64,000 nucleotides of DNA from Mucilaginibacter sp. (GTDB lineage Bacteria > Bacteroidota > Bacteroidia > Sphingobacteriales > Sphingobacteriaceae), in assembly GCA_031292485.1 (NCBI GenBank), contig JARLHA010000043.1, forward strand, positions 85,132 through 149,131, in the 5' to 3' direction. Positions 46,769 through 54,924 of the stretch are shown piece after piece. Within the stretch, counting starts at the first letter, position 1. Each line of letters begins with the position of its first letter. Made by a program: the position numbers and the translations under genes. The notes under the pieces were generated by a model, which searched no databases, was not told where the DNA came from, and saw only the letters and a list, made by a program, of their open reading frames with translations.

Positions 46769-49456
46769 ATGATAGATTTCAATGATCAAGAGAATATGAG
46801 CAGGCAGGTACAGATGGAAAATAAGAATAGTTTGAACGATACACTGACCGATTATCCAAAAGAAAAAACACTTCCTTATTTTCTGAATAAATGCGCACAA
46901 CAATATCCCGGTAAAATTGCCTTAAAATTTCATGAACGCAGTTTAACCTATAAAAACCTGTACGAAAGTTCCAACAAACTTGCCCGTTTGTTAATTGATC
47001 ATCAAATAAAAACCGGTGACGTGATAGGCCTTGCGCTTGACCGATCGCCGGAAATGATTATTTCCCTGCTGGCTATTCTTAAATCAGGTGCTGCCTATGT
47101 TCCGCTTGACCCTGAATATCCAAAAGACCGGATTGAATTTATGCTGGAGGATTCGTCAGCAAAAGTGTTGTTGACCTCAAAAAAATACCATAACCACTTT
47201 GCGTCAAAGGCTAAAGAAATATTGATTGAGGATGCCCTTGATCAATTAAATAACTACAGCGCTGAAGAGCCTGAAATGGTTTTTAGCAGCGAAGAACTAG
47301 CCTATATATTATATACTTCCGGATCAACCGGAAAGCCAAAAGGGGTGCAAATAAGGCACTATAACCTGGTTAATTTTTTGCTGGGCATGCAAAAAGAACC
47401 GGGTATGACCGCCGATGACAAAATACTGGCCGTTACTACCATTTCATTTGATATTGCCGGATTGGAATTGTACTTGCCCCTGATTTGCGGAGCTGAATTA
47501 ATTTTATCAAATTCCGAAACTTCAAAAGACGGAAGGCTATTACTTGACCTTGTTAAGGATGAAAAGATCACCTTTATGCAGGCAACGCCTTATACCTGGC
47601 GCATGATGCTGGAAGCTGGCTGGGAAAATTACCTGCCAATAAAAATTTTATGCGGCGGCGAGGCATTGCCGAAAGATTTGGTGAATAAGCTTACAGCACG
47701 CAGCAGTGAGTTGTGGAACATGTACGGCCCGACTGAAACCACCATCTGGAGTACAGTAAAACTGATTAAACACGACGAAAATATTACCATAGGCAAGCCT
47801 ATAGCCAACACACAGGTTTATATTGTGGATGAAAAATTAAATAACCTGCCCTTTGGTGAAATAGGTGAATTACTAATTGGCGGCGAGGGGGTTGCCAAAG
47901 GCTACCTGAACCGGCCCGACCTGACAGCTGAAAAATTTATAACCGATCCTTTCTCAGGAAACCCGGGAAACAGGCTTTACCGTACGGGCGACCTTGGAAA
48001 GATTAATGAAAACGGCGAAATCCAGTGCCTTGGAAGAATTGACCACCAGGTTAAAGTGCGCGGATACCGTATCGAGCTGGAAGAAATTGAGCACGCTTTG
48101 GCAAAACAGGACAATATTAAAGAAGCAGTTGTGATAGCGCGTGAAGATACGCCCGGAGACCCGCGTTTGGTAGGATACATCGTACTGACAGCAAGCGCCG
48201 ACGGCTCTGACCTTGCTTCGCTCACAGGGGCCTGGCAGGAGGCTTTAATGGCCGTGCTGCCTGAGTACATGGTTCCGGATGATTTTGTTTTGCTGGCAGC
48301 CATTCCGATTACCCCTAACGGAAAAACCGACCGGAAATCGTTGCCAAAACCGGATTATAACCAAATAAGCCGCTCGGGCGAATATGTTGCCCCCCGCACA
48401 GATATTGAAAAACAACTTGCCGAAATTTGGCAGGAATTAATGGGACTTGAAAAAATCAGCATTTTTGATAACTTCTTCGCCCTTGGCGGACGTTCGCTGG
48501 TTGCTGTGCAGATTATGGCGCGGATAGAAAAAGTTACCGGGAAGCGCTTGCCGCTTGCCACACTTTTTGAGCATTCGACCATTGAAAAATTAGCTTTGAG
48601 GCTAAATGTTGATGCCAAATCCATCACCTGGGAATCATTGGTGCCCATTAAACCAAAGGGGGCAAAAATGCCCTTATACATCGTTCATGGGGCAGGCTTA
48701 AACGTGTTATTATTTAATGCCCTTGCCATGAATATGGATGAAGAACAGCCGGTATACGGGTTGCAGGCAAAAGGGCTTAACGGCATTGATGAACCCCTGG
48801 ATGTAATGGAAGAAATTGCAGCCAATTATATAGCTGAGATAGTGGCTCAAAATCCAACCGGGCCGTATGCCCTGGCTGGATACTCCCTCGGCGGCACCAT
48901 CGCCTACGAAATGGCCCGCCAGTTAACGCAAATGGATAAAGAAGTAAAGATGCTGGCGGTTTTTGACACCTACGCCAAGCAAACCGACATCTATGATCCT
49001 GCCTTTAAAAGAACAATTAATCGGATCTGGCTCTTTATTATGAAATTCCTGTACAGCTTTGTTTTATTTGCCAAAGACCCAAAAAGGACTATTGAATATA
49101 AAAGCACCGTCATCAGGCGCCGGATAATCAGGCTTTTCTGGAAGTTATCCGGAAAGGAGGAAAAACGCGAAGGCTTTTTTGCCTACGACAATGAGATTGA
49201 TGAGGCCAGCGCCAAAGCCAAACGCAATTATTATCAAAAGCCGTTAAATATTAAAGTCGACCTGTTCAGGGCGCTAAAAAAGACCTTTTATATGGCTGAC
49301 TTTAAATACCTGGGATGGCGTGAATTTGCACTTAAAGGGGTAAATGTGCATGATATTCCGGGTGAACACAATACTATTTTTGCACCTCCAAATGATAAAG
49401 AGTTTGCCGTAGTATTGCAGGAATGTCTTGACAGGGTATCCGAATCCAAATCATGA
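46769..49456 (+). CDS. Free-standing NRPS module A(Gly)-T-TE
   Basis: 895 aa. Adenylation domain (YTSGSTGKPKG, NMYGPTETT, PNGKTDRKSL), carrier (GGRSLVAV, about 573) and thioesterase (GYSLGG serine about 704, FDTYAK, PGEHNTIF). No condensation domain. Specificity residues by eye, D-I-L-Q-L-G-M-I-W, fit the classic glycine code, and the first Asp that holds the alpha-amino group is present, so it is not an aryl-keto-acid (atromentin-type) enzyme. It is very similar throughout to the A-T-TE part of the NRPS at 31310. It sits between glycosyltransferase genes; the next gene overlaps its stop by 4 bases, so it is in the polysaccharide operon. A role in adding glycine to the polymer is inferred. 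Confidence 0.93.
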   Translation: MIDFNDQENMSRQVQMENKNSLNDTLTDYPKEKTLPYFLNKCAQQYPGKIALKFHERSLTYKNLYESSNKLARLLIDHQIKTGDVIGLALDRSPEMIISLLAILKSGAAYVPLDPEYPKDRIEFMLEDSSAKVLLTSKKYHNHFASKAKEILIEDALDQLNNYSAEEPEMVFSSEELAYILYTSGSTGKPKGVQIRHYNLVNFLLGMQKEPGMTADDKILAVTTISFDIAGLELYLPLICGAELILSNSETSKDGRLLLDLVKDEKITFMQATPYTWRMMLEAGWENYLPIKILCGGEALPKDLVNKLTARSSELWNMYGPTETTIWSTVKLIKHDENITIGKPIANTQVYIVDEKLNNLPFGEIGELLIGGEGVAKGYLNRPDLTAEKFITDPFSGNPGNRLYRTGDLGKINENGEIQCLGRIDHQVKVRGYRIELEEIEHALAKQDNIKEAVVIAREDTPGDPRLVGYIVLTASADGSDLASLTGAWQEALMAVLPEYMVPDDFVLLAAIPITPNGKTDRKSLPKPDYNQISRSGEYVAPRTDIEKQLAEIWQELMGLEKISIFDNFFALGGRSLVAVQIMARIEKVTGKRLPLATLFEHSTIEKLALRLNVDAKSITWESLVPIKPKGAKMPLYIVHGAGLNVLLFNALAMNMDEEQPVYGLQAKGLNGIDEPLDVMEEIAANYIAEIVAQNPTGPYALAGYSLGGTIAYEMARQLTQMDKEVKMLAVFDTYAKQTDIYDPAFKRTINRIWLFIMKFLYSFVLFAKDPKRTIEYKSTVIRRRIIRLFWKLSGKEEKREGFFAYDNEIDEASAKAKRNYYQKPLNIKVDLFRALKKTFYMADFKYLGWREFALKGVNVHDIPGEHNTIFAPPNDKEFAVVLQECLDRVSESKS

Positions 49457-50361
49457 AAGTATCTATCGTAACGGTAAACTTTAACCAGCCAAAAGTTACT
49501 GAGGAATTTTTGGCCAGCATTCCGGCGATATCAGATGTTGAGGTAATTGTTGTTGATAATAATAGTGACCAGGAAGTCACACCACAGTTACAGGCAAAAT
49601 ATCCCACCGTAAAATTTATCCGCTCTGATAAAAACCGGGGCTTTGCCGGCGGGAATAACCTGGGCATACAGCACGCTACGGGGGATTACCTTTTTTTTGT
49701 AAATAACGATACCGAATTTACGCCCGGCCTGATTGAAAAGCTGGCGGGTGTACTTGATGCGCATCCTGAAGTTGGGATGGTATCCCCCAAAATAAAGTAC
49801 TTTTACAATAAGGGTATGATACAATACGCGGGCTATACCCCGCTGAATTATTATACCGCGCGTAACAGTTGTATTGGTTTGCGCGAAAACGACAACGGGC
49901 AGTATGACCATATTACTGCCCCTACCGCCTATTGCCATGGCGCAGCCATGATGGTAAGGAAAGCAGCCATCGAAAAGGCCGGCATGATGAATGAAAACTT
50001 CTTTTTATATTATGAGGAACTGGACTGGGGCGAAAACATCAAACGGGCCGGGTACCAGGCCTGGGTTTGCACGGAGGCGCTCATTTACCACAAAGAATCC
50101 GTTTCTGTGGGCAAAAACAGCAGGCTGAAAGAATATTTTATAAACCGCAACCGAATATTATTTATACGGCGGAATGCACCTTTTTTTAAAAAATATATTT
50201 TTTACCTTTATTTTATACTGCTGGTTGTGCCGCGCAATGTGATCGACTACATCAAGGCAAAAAATTACAATTATATACCTACCCTTATAAAAGCTGTCTG
50301 GTGGAATCTAACCCACAATAAAAACAGCAAAGATCTGGGGTACCGTTTAACTCCGCGCTAA
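49453..50361 (+). CDS. Glycosyltransferase family 2 (rhamnosyltransferase-like)
   Basis: 302 aa. VSIVTVNFNQPKVTEEFL, VVDNNSDQ, GFAGGNNLGIQHATGDY and FFVNNDTEF (metal motif) are typical of family 2 enzymes of the WbbL/RfbF branch; FFLYYEELDWGENIKRAGY follows. There is one hydrophobic segment near the C-terminus (YIFYLYFILLVVP). Overlaps the NRPS gene before it and the glycosyltransferase gene after it by a base or more, so the three are co-translated. Confidence 0.92.
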   Translation: MKVSIVTVNFNQPKVTEEFLASIPAISDVEVIVVDNNSDQEVTPQLQAKYPTVKFIRSDKNRGFAGGNNLGIQHATGDYLFFVNNDTEFTPGLIEKLAGVLDAHPEVGMVSPKIKYFYNKGMIQYAGYTPLNYYTARNSCIGLRENDNGQYDHITAPTAYCHGAAMMVRKAAIEKAGMMNENFFLYYEELDWGENIKRAGYQAWVCTEALIYHKESVSVGKNSRLKEYFINRNRILFIRRNAPFFKKYIFYLYFILLVVPRNVIDYIKAKNYNYIPTLIKAVWWNLTHNKNSKDLGYRLTPR

Positions 50362-51536
50362 TGAAACTTATTTTTTGGTTAAGCCTGTTTGTTGTTTTCT
50401 ATACTTTTATGGGATATGGCATCCTGTTATACATTATTATCAAATTAAGGAGGTTGATAAAGTGGAAACATGCCACAGTTACCCCGCTAAATAATTTGCT
50501 GCCACAATGCACACTGGTGGTGGCGGCATACAATGAGGAGCATTTTATAGCCAAAAAAATAAAAAACTGCCTTGAATTAAAGTATCCGCCCGGGAAATTG
50601 AAATTTGTATTTATTACCGACGGTTCGACCGATAAAACGGTTGAAATTGTAAAGCGTTACCCACAGATCCAATTATTGCACCAGGATATCCGGGCCGGTA
50701 AAATTGCTGCGGTACACCGTGCCATGGAATTTGTAGATACCGAAATTGTGGTTTTTACAGATGCCAACACATTTTTAAACCCCGAAGCGATCATTAATAT
50801 CTGCAGGCATTATTCTGATGAAACGGTTGGTGCAGTAGCCGGTGAAAAAAGGGTACAGATAGACGAAAATGCAGATGCCAGTGCTGCCGGCGAGGGCTTT
50901 TACTGGAAATATGAATCCGCCTTAAAAAAATGGGACTCTGAATTATATTCGGTAGTTGGGGCTGCGGGCGAATTATTTAGTGTAAGACGGTCGCTTTACC
51001 GGGATGTTGAACCTGATACAGTGCTGGATGATTTTATGATATCAATGCTCATCGCTTTGCAGGGTTACCGCATTGTTTATGAGCCACAGGCCTACGCACT
51101 GGAAACAGCATCGGAAAACGTAACCGAAGAGTTAAAAAGAAAAATAAGGATCGCGGCGGGCGGTATTCAATCTATCTTACGCTTAAAAACTCTGTTTATT
51201 CCGTTTAAATATCCTGTTCTTTCGTTTCAGTATATCAGTCACCGGGTTTTAAGGTGGACGGTGACCCCTTTCCTGCTTATCCTGGTATTCGTTTTAAATG
51301 TGCTTTTAGCGCTGCAGCCCGGTGATATTTTCTATAAGATAATATTGGTCGGCGAGATATTTTTCTACGTACTTGCCCTCACCGGCTTTATTATGGAAAA
51401 AAGGCAGATCCGCATCAAAGCGCTGTTTATCCCCTATTATTTTTGCGTGATGAACTATGCTGTGCTGATGGGAATCATCCGCTACTTCACCAAAAAACAA
51501 AGCGCGATATGGGAAAAGGCTCAACGGAAGCAATAA
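50361..51536 (+). CDS. Membrane glycosyltransferase family 2
   Basis: 391 aa. N-terminal helix, GT-A domain with TLVVAAYNEEHFIAKKIKNC, FITDGSTDKTVEIV, VVFTDANTFLNPEA and LDDFMISMLIALQGYRIVYE, then a KRKIRIAAGGIQ segment in place of QxxRW, and three C-terminal helices. It is the last gene of the polysaccharide locus and converges with the GH3 gene with only 19 bases between the two stops. Confidence 0.9.
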   Translation: MKLIFWLSLFVVFYTFMGYGILLYIIIKLRRLIKWKHATVTPLNNLLPQCTLVVAAYNEEHFIAKKIKNCLELKYPPGKLKFVFITDGSTDKTVEIVKRYPQIQLLHQDIRAGKIAAVHRAMEFVDTEIVVFTDANTFLNPEAIINICRHYSDETVGAVAGEKRVQIDENADASAAGEGFYWKYESALKKWDSELYSVVGAAGELFSVRRSLYRDVEPDTVLDDFMISMLIALQGYRIVYEPQAYALETASENVTEELKRKIRIAAGGIQSILRLKTLFIPFKYPVLSFQYISHRVLRWTVTPFLLILVFVLNVLLALQPGDIFYKIILVGEIFFYVLALTGFIMEKRQIRIKALFIPYYFCVMNYAVLMGIIRYFTKKQSAIWEKAQRKQ

Positions 51537-51555
51537 TAATTCTCTTTCGAATTGT

Positions 51556-53727
51556 TTATTTGCTAACCGAAAATGTAAGCCCCAATTTCTCATCTGCAGA
51601 ACTGCTACCCAATACCAGTTTATAAGTGCTGGCGTATAATTTCCAGCTATGTGTTGCCATATCCCATTTTTGCAATTCTTGAACAGGAATTTTTATGCTG
51701 ACAGTTTGCGCAGCGCCTTTTTTTACCGAAACCCGTTTAAAACTTTTTAACTCTTTAAAAGGCATACGGTCAATTTGCGGGTATTCGATATAAGCCTGTA
51801 CCACTTCATCGCCATTCATTGCGCCTGTGTTTTTTACCTGGATCTCTGTAGTGATGGTATCCTTCAGTTTATATTTTTCTTTGGGTCCGTTTTGCAGCTC
51901 ATAACTAAAAGTAGTATAACTCAACCCAAAGCCAAAAGGGTATTGCACCGGACCGTTGTAATAGCGGTAGGTGCGGCCCTTCATATTATAATCACTGTAA
52001 TCAGGCACATTGCTTAATGCCTTGTAAAAAGTAAGCGGTAAATGGCCGGATGGAGAAACATCGCCAAAAACAATGTCTGCCAGCGCATTGCCGCCCTGCT
52101 CGCCGGGGTACCAGGCCAATATCACCGCGTCTGCATAAGGTGCAATGGCATCAATATCCACATCGCTGCCGGCAGTAATTACCGCGATGATGGGTTTATG
52201 CTGACAGTTTTTGCGCAGTTCCTTCATAAACTTAATTTCGCTTGTCGGCAGGCTTAAACTCCTTTTATCGCCGCCAGATTCCGAAAGGAAGGCATCTCCG
52301 GCTTCACCCTCTAAAACCGGCGACAAGCCAATTACGGCTATTGTAGCTTCGGCATTGCCGGCTGCCCAGGTGCCGCCAAAATGTATGGTATCTTTATAAT
52401 CGCAGCCCAGGTCGTATTCCACACGGGTACCGGGACCAAGCGTTTTGGTTATGCCTTCCACAAAATTAACTACCTTACTGCTGGTACCATGGTAATTGCC
52501 AACCATGGGGTCAATTGCCCCGGCATTCGGGCCAATTACCATCATGCTGCCCAGTGTGTTTTTATTTAACGGCAAAACATTGTTGTCATTTTTAAGCAAA
52601 ACCATGCTTTGCTGTGCAGCCTTGCGGGCCATAGCCACGTGAAAATCATTGTGAACACTATCGGCGCCATAGGCGTGATATGGGTTCAATGCCGGGTCGT
52701 CATAAAATCCAAGCTTAAATTCGGTGCGCAAAATGCGTGATAGTGCGCCGTCGATCTCCTTTTCCGTCAGCAAACCTTTTTTTACTGCATTAATTGCATC
52801 TTCCTGCAAAACAGTGGAACAATCAAGGTCAACGCCTGCTTTTATGGCTGCCGCAGCAGTTTCCACCGGGCCGGGTAATGTTTTATGCGTTTCGTAAACA
52901 TCGTTCAGCGCACCGCAATCCGTTACTACATGGCCTTTAAAGCCCCATTCTTTTCTTAAAATATCAGTCAGCAGCATTTTGTTGATAGAATTGGGCATAC
53001 CGTTAACCCGGTTATAGGCGCTCATTACCGATTCAACGCCGTTAGTTACCAGTGTATGGAAGGCATATAAATAAGTCTCGCGCAGGTCTTTTTCATCCAC
53101 CACTGCGTCAAATTTATCGCGGGTAGCTTCAGGGCCGCTGTGTACCGCAAAATGTTTAGCTGTCGCCGATGCTTTTAAATAATACGGATCATTGCCCTGC
53201 ATCCCTTTTACAAAAGCCGAGCCCATAGTTGCCGTTAAAAACGGGTCCTCGCCATAAGTCTCCTGCCCCCTGCCCCAGCGCGGGTCGCGGAAGATATTGA
53301 TGTTGGGTGTCCAAAAGGTCAGGCCCATGTATTGAATGCGCTTGTCCTTTGCGATAGCCAGGTTATATTTCGCTCTTGCTTCTGTAGATATGATGGTTGA
53401 TTCCTGTTTAAGCAGGTCATCATTAAACGTTGCCGCCATGCCAATTGCCTGCGGGAAGATGGTGGCCTCGCCTGCCCTGGCAACACCGTGCAGGGCCTCG
53501 TTCCACCAGTTATAGGCCGGGATGCCCAGGCGCGGCACCGCTTTGCTTTGGTAGCCCAGCAGGGAGACTTTCTCTTCTAAGGTTAATCGGGATACAAGGT
53601 CCTTTACCCGGGCATCGATCGTTTGAGATGGGTCTTTATAAATCAGTTTGTCCTGGGCTTTTGCGTAGAAATGTAAAAAAGACAGGAAAACGAGCAAACA
53701 CGCAGTTGGTTTTAGTTTAATATTCAT
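51556..53727 (-). CDS. Glycoside hydrolase family 3, beta-xylosidase/glucosidase-like
   Basis: 723 aa with a signal peptide (ending FYAKAQ). The N-terminal barrel has DPRWGRGQETYGEDP and HVVTDCGALNDV, where the Asp of TDCGAL is the expected nucleophile. The GH3 C-terminal domain (VVLLKNDNNVLPL-type segment as MVLLKNDNNVLPLNK; GEAGDAFLSESGGDKRSL) and a fibronectin III-like end follow. The DCGAL form of the nucleophile motif is usual in xylosidase-like GH3 members, so the activity may be beta-xylosidase; sequence alone does not settle it. Periplasmic. Not clearly part of the polysaccharide operon, as it is on the opposite strand. Confidence 0.92.
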   Translation of the reverse strand: MNIKLKPTACLLVFLSFLHFYAKAQDKLIYKDPSQTIDARVKDLVSRLTLEEKVSLLGYQSKAVPRLGIPAYNWWNEALHGVARAGEATIFPQAIGMAATFNDDLLKQESTIISTEARAKYNLAIAKDKRIQYMGLTFWTPNINIFRDPRWGRGQETYGEDPFLTATMGSAFVKGMQGNDPYYLKASATAKHFAVHSGPEATRDKFDAVVDEKDLRETYLYAFHTLVTNGVESVMSAYNRVNGMPNSINKMLLTDILRKEWGFKGHVVTDCGALNDVYETHKTLPGPVETAAAAIKAGVDLDCSTVLQEDAINAVKKGLLTEKEIDGALSRILRTEFKLGFYDDPALNPYHAYGADSVHNDFHVAMARKAAQQSMVLLKNDNNVLPLNKNTLGSMMVIGPNAGAIDPMVGNYHGTSSKVVNFVEGITKTLGPGTRVEYDLGCDYKDTIHFGGTWAAGNAEATIAVIGLSPVLEGEAGDAFLSESGGDKRSLSLPTSEIKFMKELRKNCQHKPIIAVITAGSDVDIDAIAPYADAVILAWYPGEQGGNALADIVFGDVSPSGHLPLTFYKALSNVPDYSDYNMKGRTYRYYNGPVQYPFGFGLSYTTFSYELQNGPKEKYKLKDTITTEIQVKNTGAMNGDEVVQAYIEYPQIDRMPFKELKSFKRVSVKKGAAQTVSIKIPVQELQKWDMATHSWKLYASTYKLVLGSSSADEKLGLTFSVSK

Positions 53728-53821
53728 AGCTGGCGCTAATTTAATGGTTTTTGTAAAAGATATGGGATAAAATACAATTTCGTAAAGGTCGTTATATTTT
53801 GTTTCTCAGAATGAGTTGACC

Positions 53822-53937
53822 GTAGACACGCAAAATATTGCGTCTCTGGAAGAGATTAGAAATTAATGAAAGGTTATTTATTGAACATCCTTGTGATCGA
53901 TCATCGTCCGGAGACGCAAAATATTGCGTCTCTACGA
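53822..53937. repeat. Two copies of a palindromic GAGACGCAA...TTGCGTCTC repeat
   Basis: Copy 2 at 53911-53932 is perfect: GAGACGCAA, AATA, TTGCGTCTC. Copy 1 at about 53823-53848 has one mismatch in its left arm. Both lie upstream of the lactonase gene. Such short palindromes are scattered in Bacteroidota genomes (general knowledge). Confidence 0.7.
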
Positions 53938-53987
53938 TATACTACCTTAAAACATTTACATTAGCGCAACCAATAAACTGTGTTAAA

Positions 53988-54878
53988 ATGAACATTCATA
54001 AAATAGCTCTTGGCATATTATTAACAATTGCTGCAACCAGCGCCGTCGCCCAGCAGGCCCCCTATGATACTACCCACAAACCCCAGTTAATCTCTAAACA
54101 ATTCAGCTTTACGGAGGGTGCTTCGGTAGATAAAAAAGGGAACGTGTTTTTTACCGACCAGCCGAATAACAAGATCTGGGAATACAGTACGGATGGCAAA
54201 CTAACCGTATTTATGGATAGTACTGGCCGCTCCAACGGGATGTATTTTGATAAAAAGGGCAACCTGGTTACCTGCGCGGATGAACATGAACAGCTATGGT
54301 CTATCAGCCCGGATAAAAAAGTTAAAGTGCTGCTGACCGATTACCAGGGCCATATGATGAACGGGCCGAATGATATTTGGATAGATAACAAAGGCGGCAT
54401 TTACATGACCGACCCCTATTACCAGCGCCCCTGGTGGACACGCACCAAACCTGACCTCGACGGTGAAAAGGTCTATTACCTGCCAAAAGGTAAAACGCAA
54501 CCCATTATTGTAGATGCTGACCTTAAAAAACCGAACGGTATTGTGGGCACCCCTGATGGCAAATACCTGTATGTGGCCGATATTGCTGACAATAAAACCT
54601 ATAAATACACCATCAACAAAAACGGCACACTAAGCGACCGCAAACTATTTGTTGAACAAGGCTCGGACGGGATGACGCTGGATGAAAACGGTAATATTTA
54701 CCTCACCGGCAAAGGCGTTACCATATATAATCCCGAAGGAAAAAAGATAGGCCATATCGACATCCCCGAACCCTGGACGGCCAACTTATGTTTCGGCGGA
54801 GTAAATAAGGATGTTTTGTTCATTACGGCTTCGAAAGCGATTTATATTGTGAAGATGAATGTTAAAGGGGTGGAATGA
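53988..54878 (+). CDS. SMP-30/gluconolactonase-like secreted enzyme
   Basis: 296 aa from the ATG at 53988, which gives a clean signal peptide (MNIHKIALGILLTIAATSAV, cleavage after AQQA or nearby). The frame is open 50 codons further upstream, but that part crosses the palindromic repeats and would bury the signal peptide. Six-bladed propeller motifs of the SMP-30 family are SFTEGASVDKKGN, GRSNGMYFDKKGNLVTCAD, MNGPNDIWIDNKGGIYMTDP and KPNGIVGTPDGKYLYVAD, with the metal-binding Glu, Asn and Asp visible. It probably opens a sugar lactone in the periplasm. Confidence 0.88.
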   Translation: MNIHKIALGILLTIAATSAVAQQAPYDTTHKPQLISKQFSFTEGASVDKKGNVFFTDQPNNKIWEYSTDGKLTVFMDSTGRSNGMYFDKKGNLVTCADEHEQLWSISPDKKVKVLLTDYQGHMMNGPNDIWIDNKGGIYMTDPYYQRPWWTRTKPDLDGEKVYYLPKGKTQPIIVDADLKKPNGIVGTPDGKYLYVADIADNKTYKYTINKNGTLSDRKLFVEQGSDGMTLDENGNIYLTGKGVTIYNPEGKKIGHIDIPEPWTANLCFGGVNKDVLFITASKAIYIVKMNVKGVE

Positions 54879-54924
54879 GGGGTGGGTGAAATTATATATC
54901 TCAATCCAATATTTATTATTCATT

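Noticed and set aside
46769..49456. Atromentin-type (aryl keto acid) A-T-TE synthetase
   Set aside because: The adenylation domain keeps the Asp that binds an alpha-amino group and has a glycine-like code, which is not expected for keto-acid activation.
53838..53987. 50-codon upstream extension of the lactonase gene
   Set aside because: It runs through palindromic repeats and would place the signal peptide internally; the ATG at 53988 is preferred.
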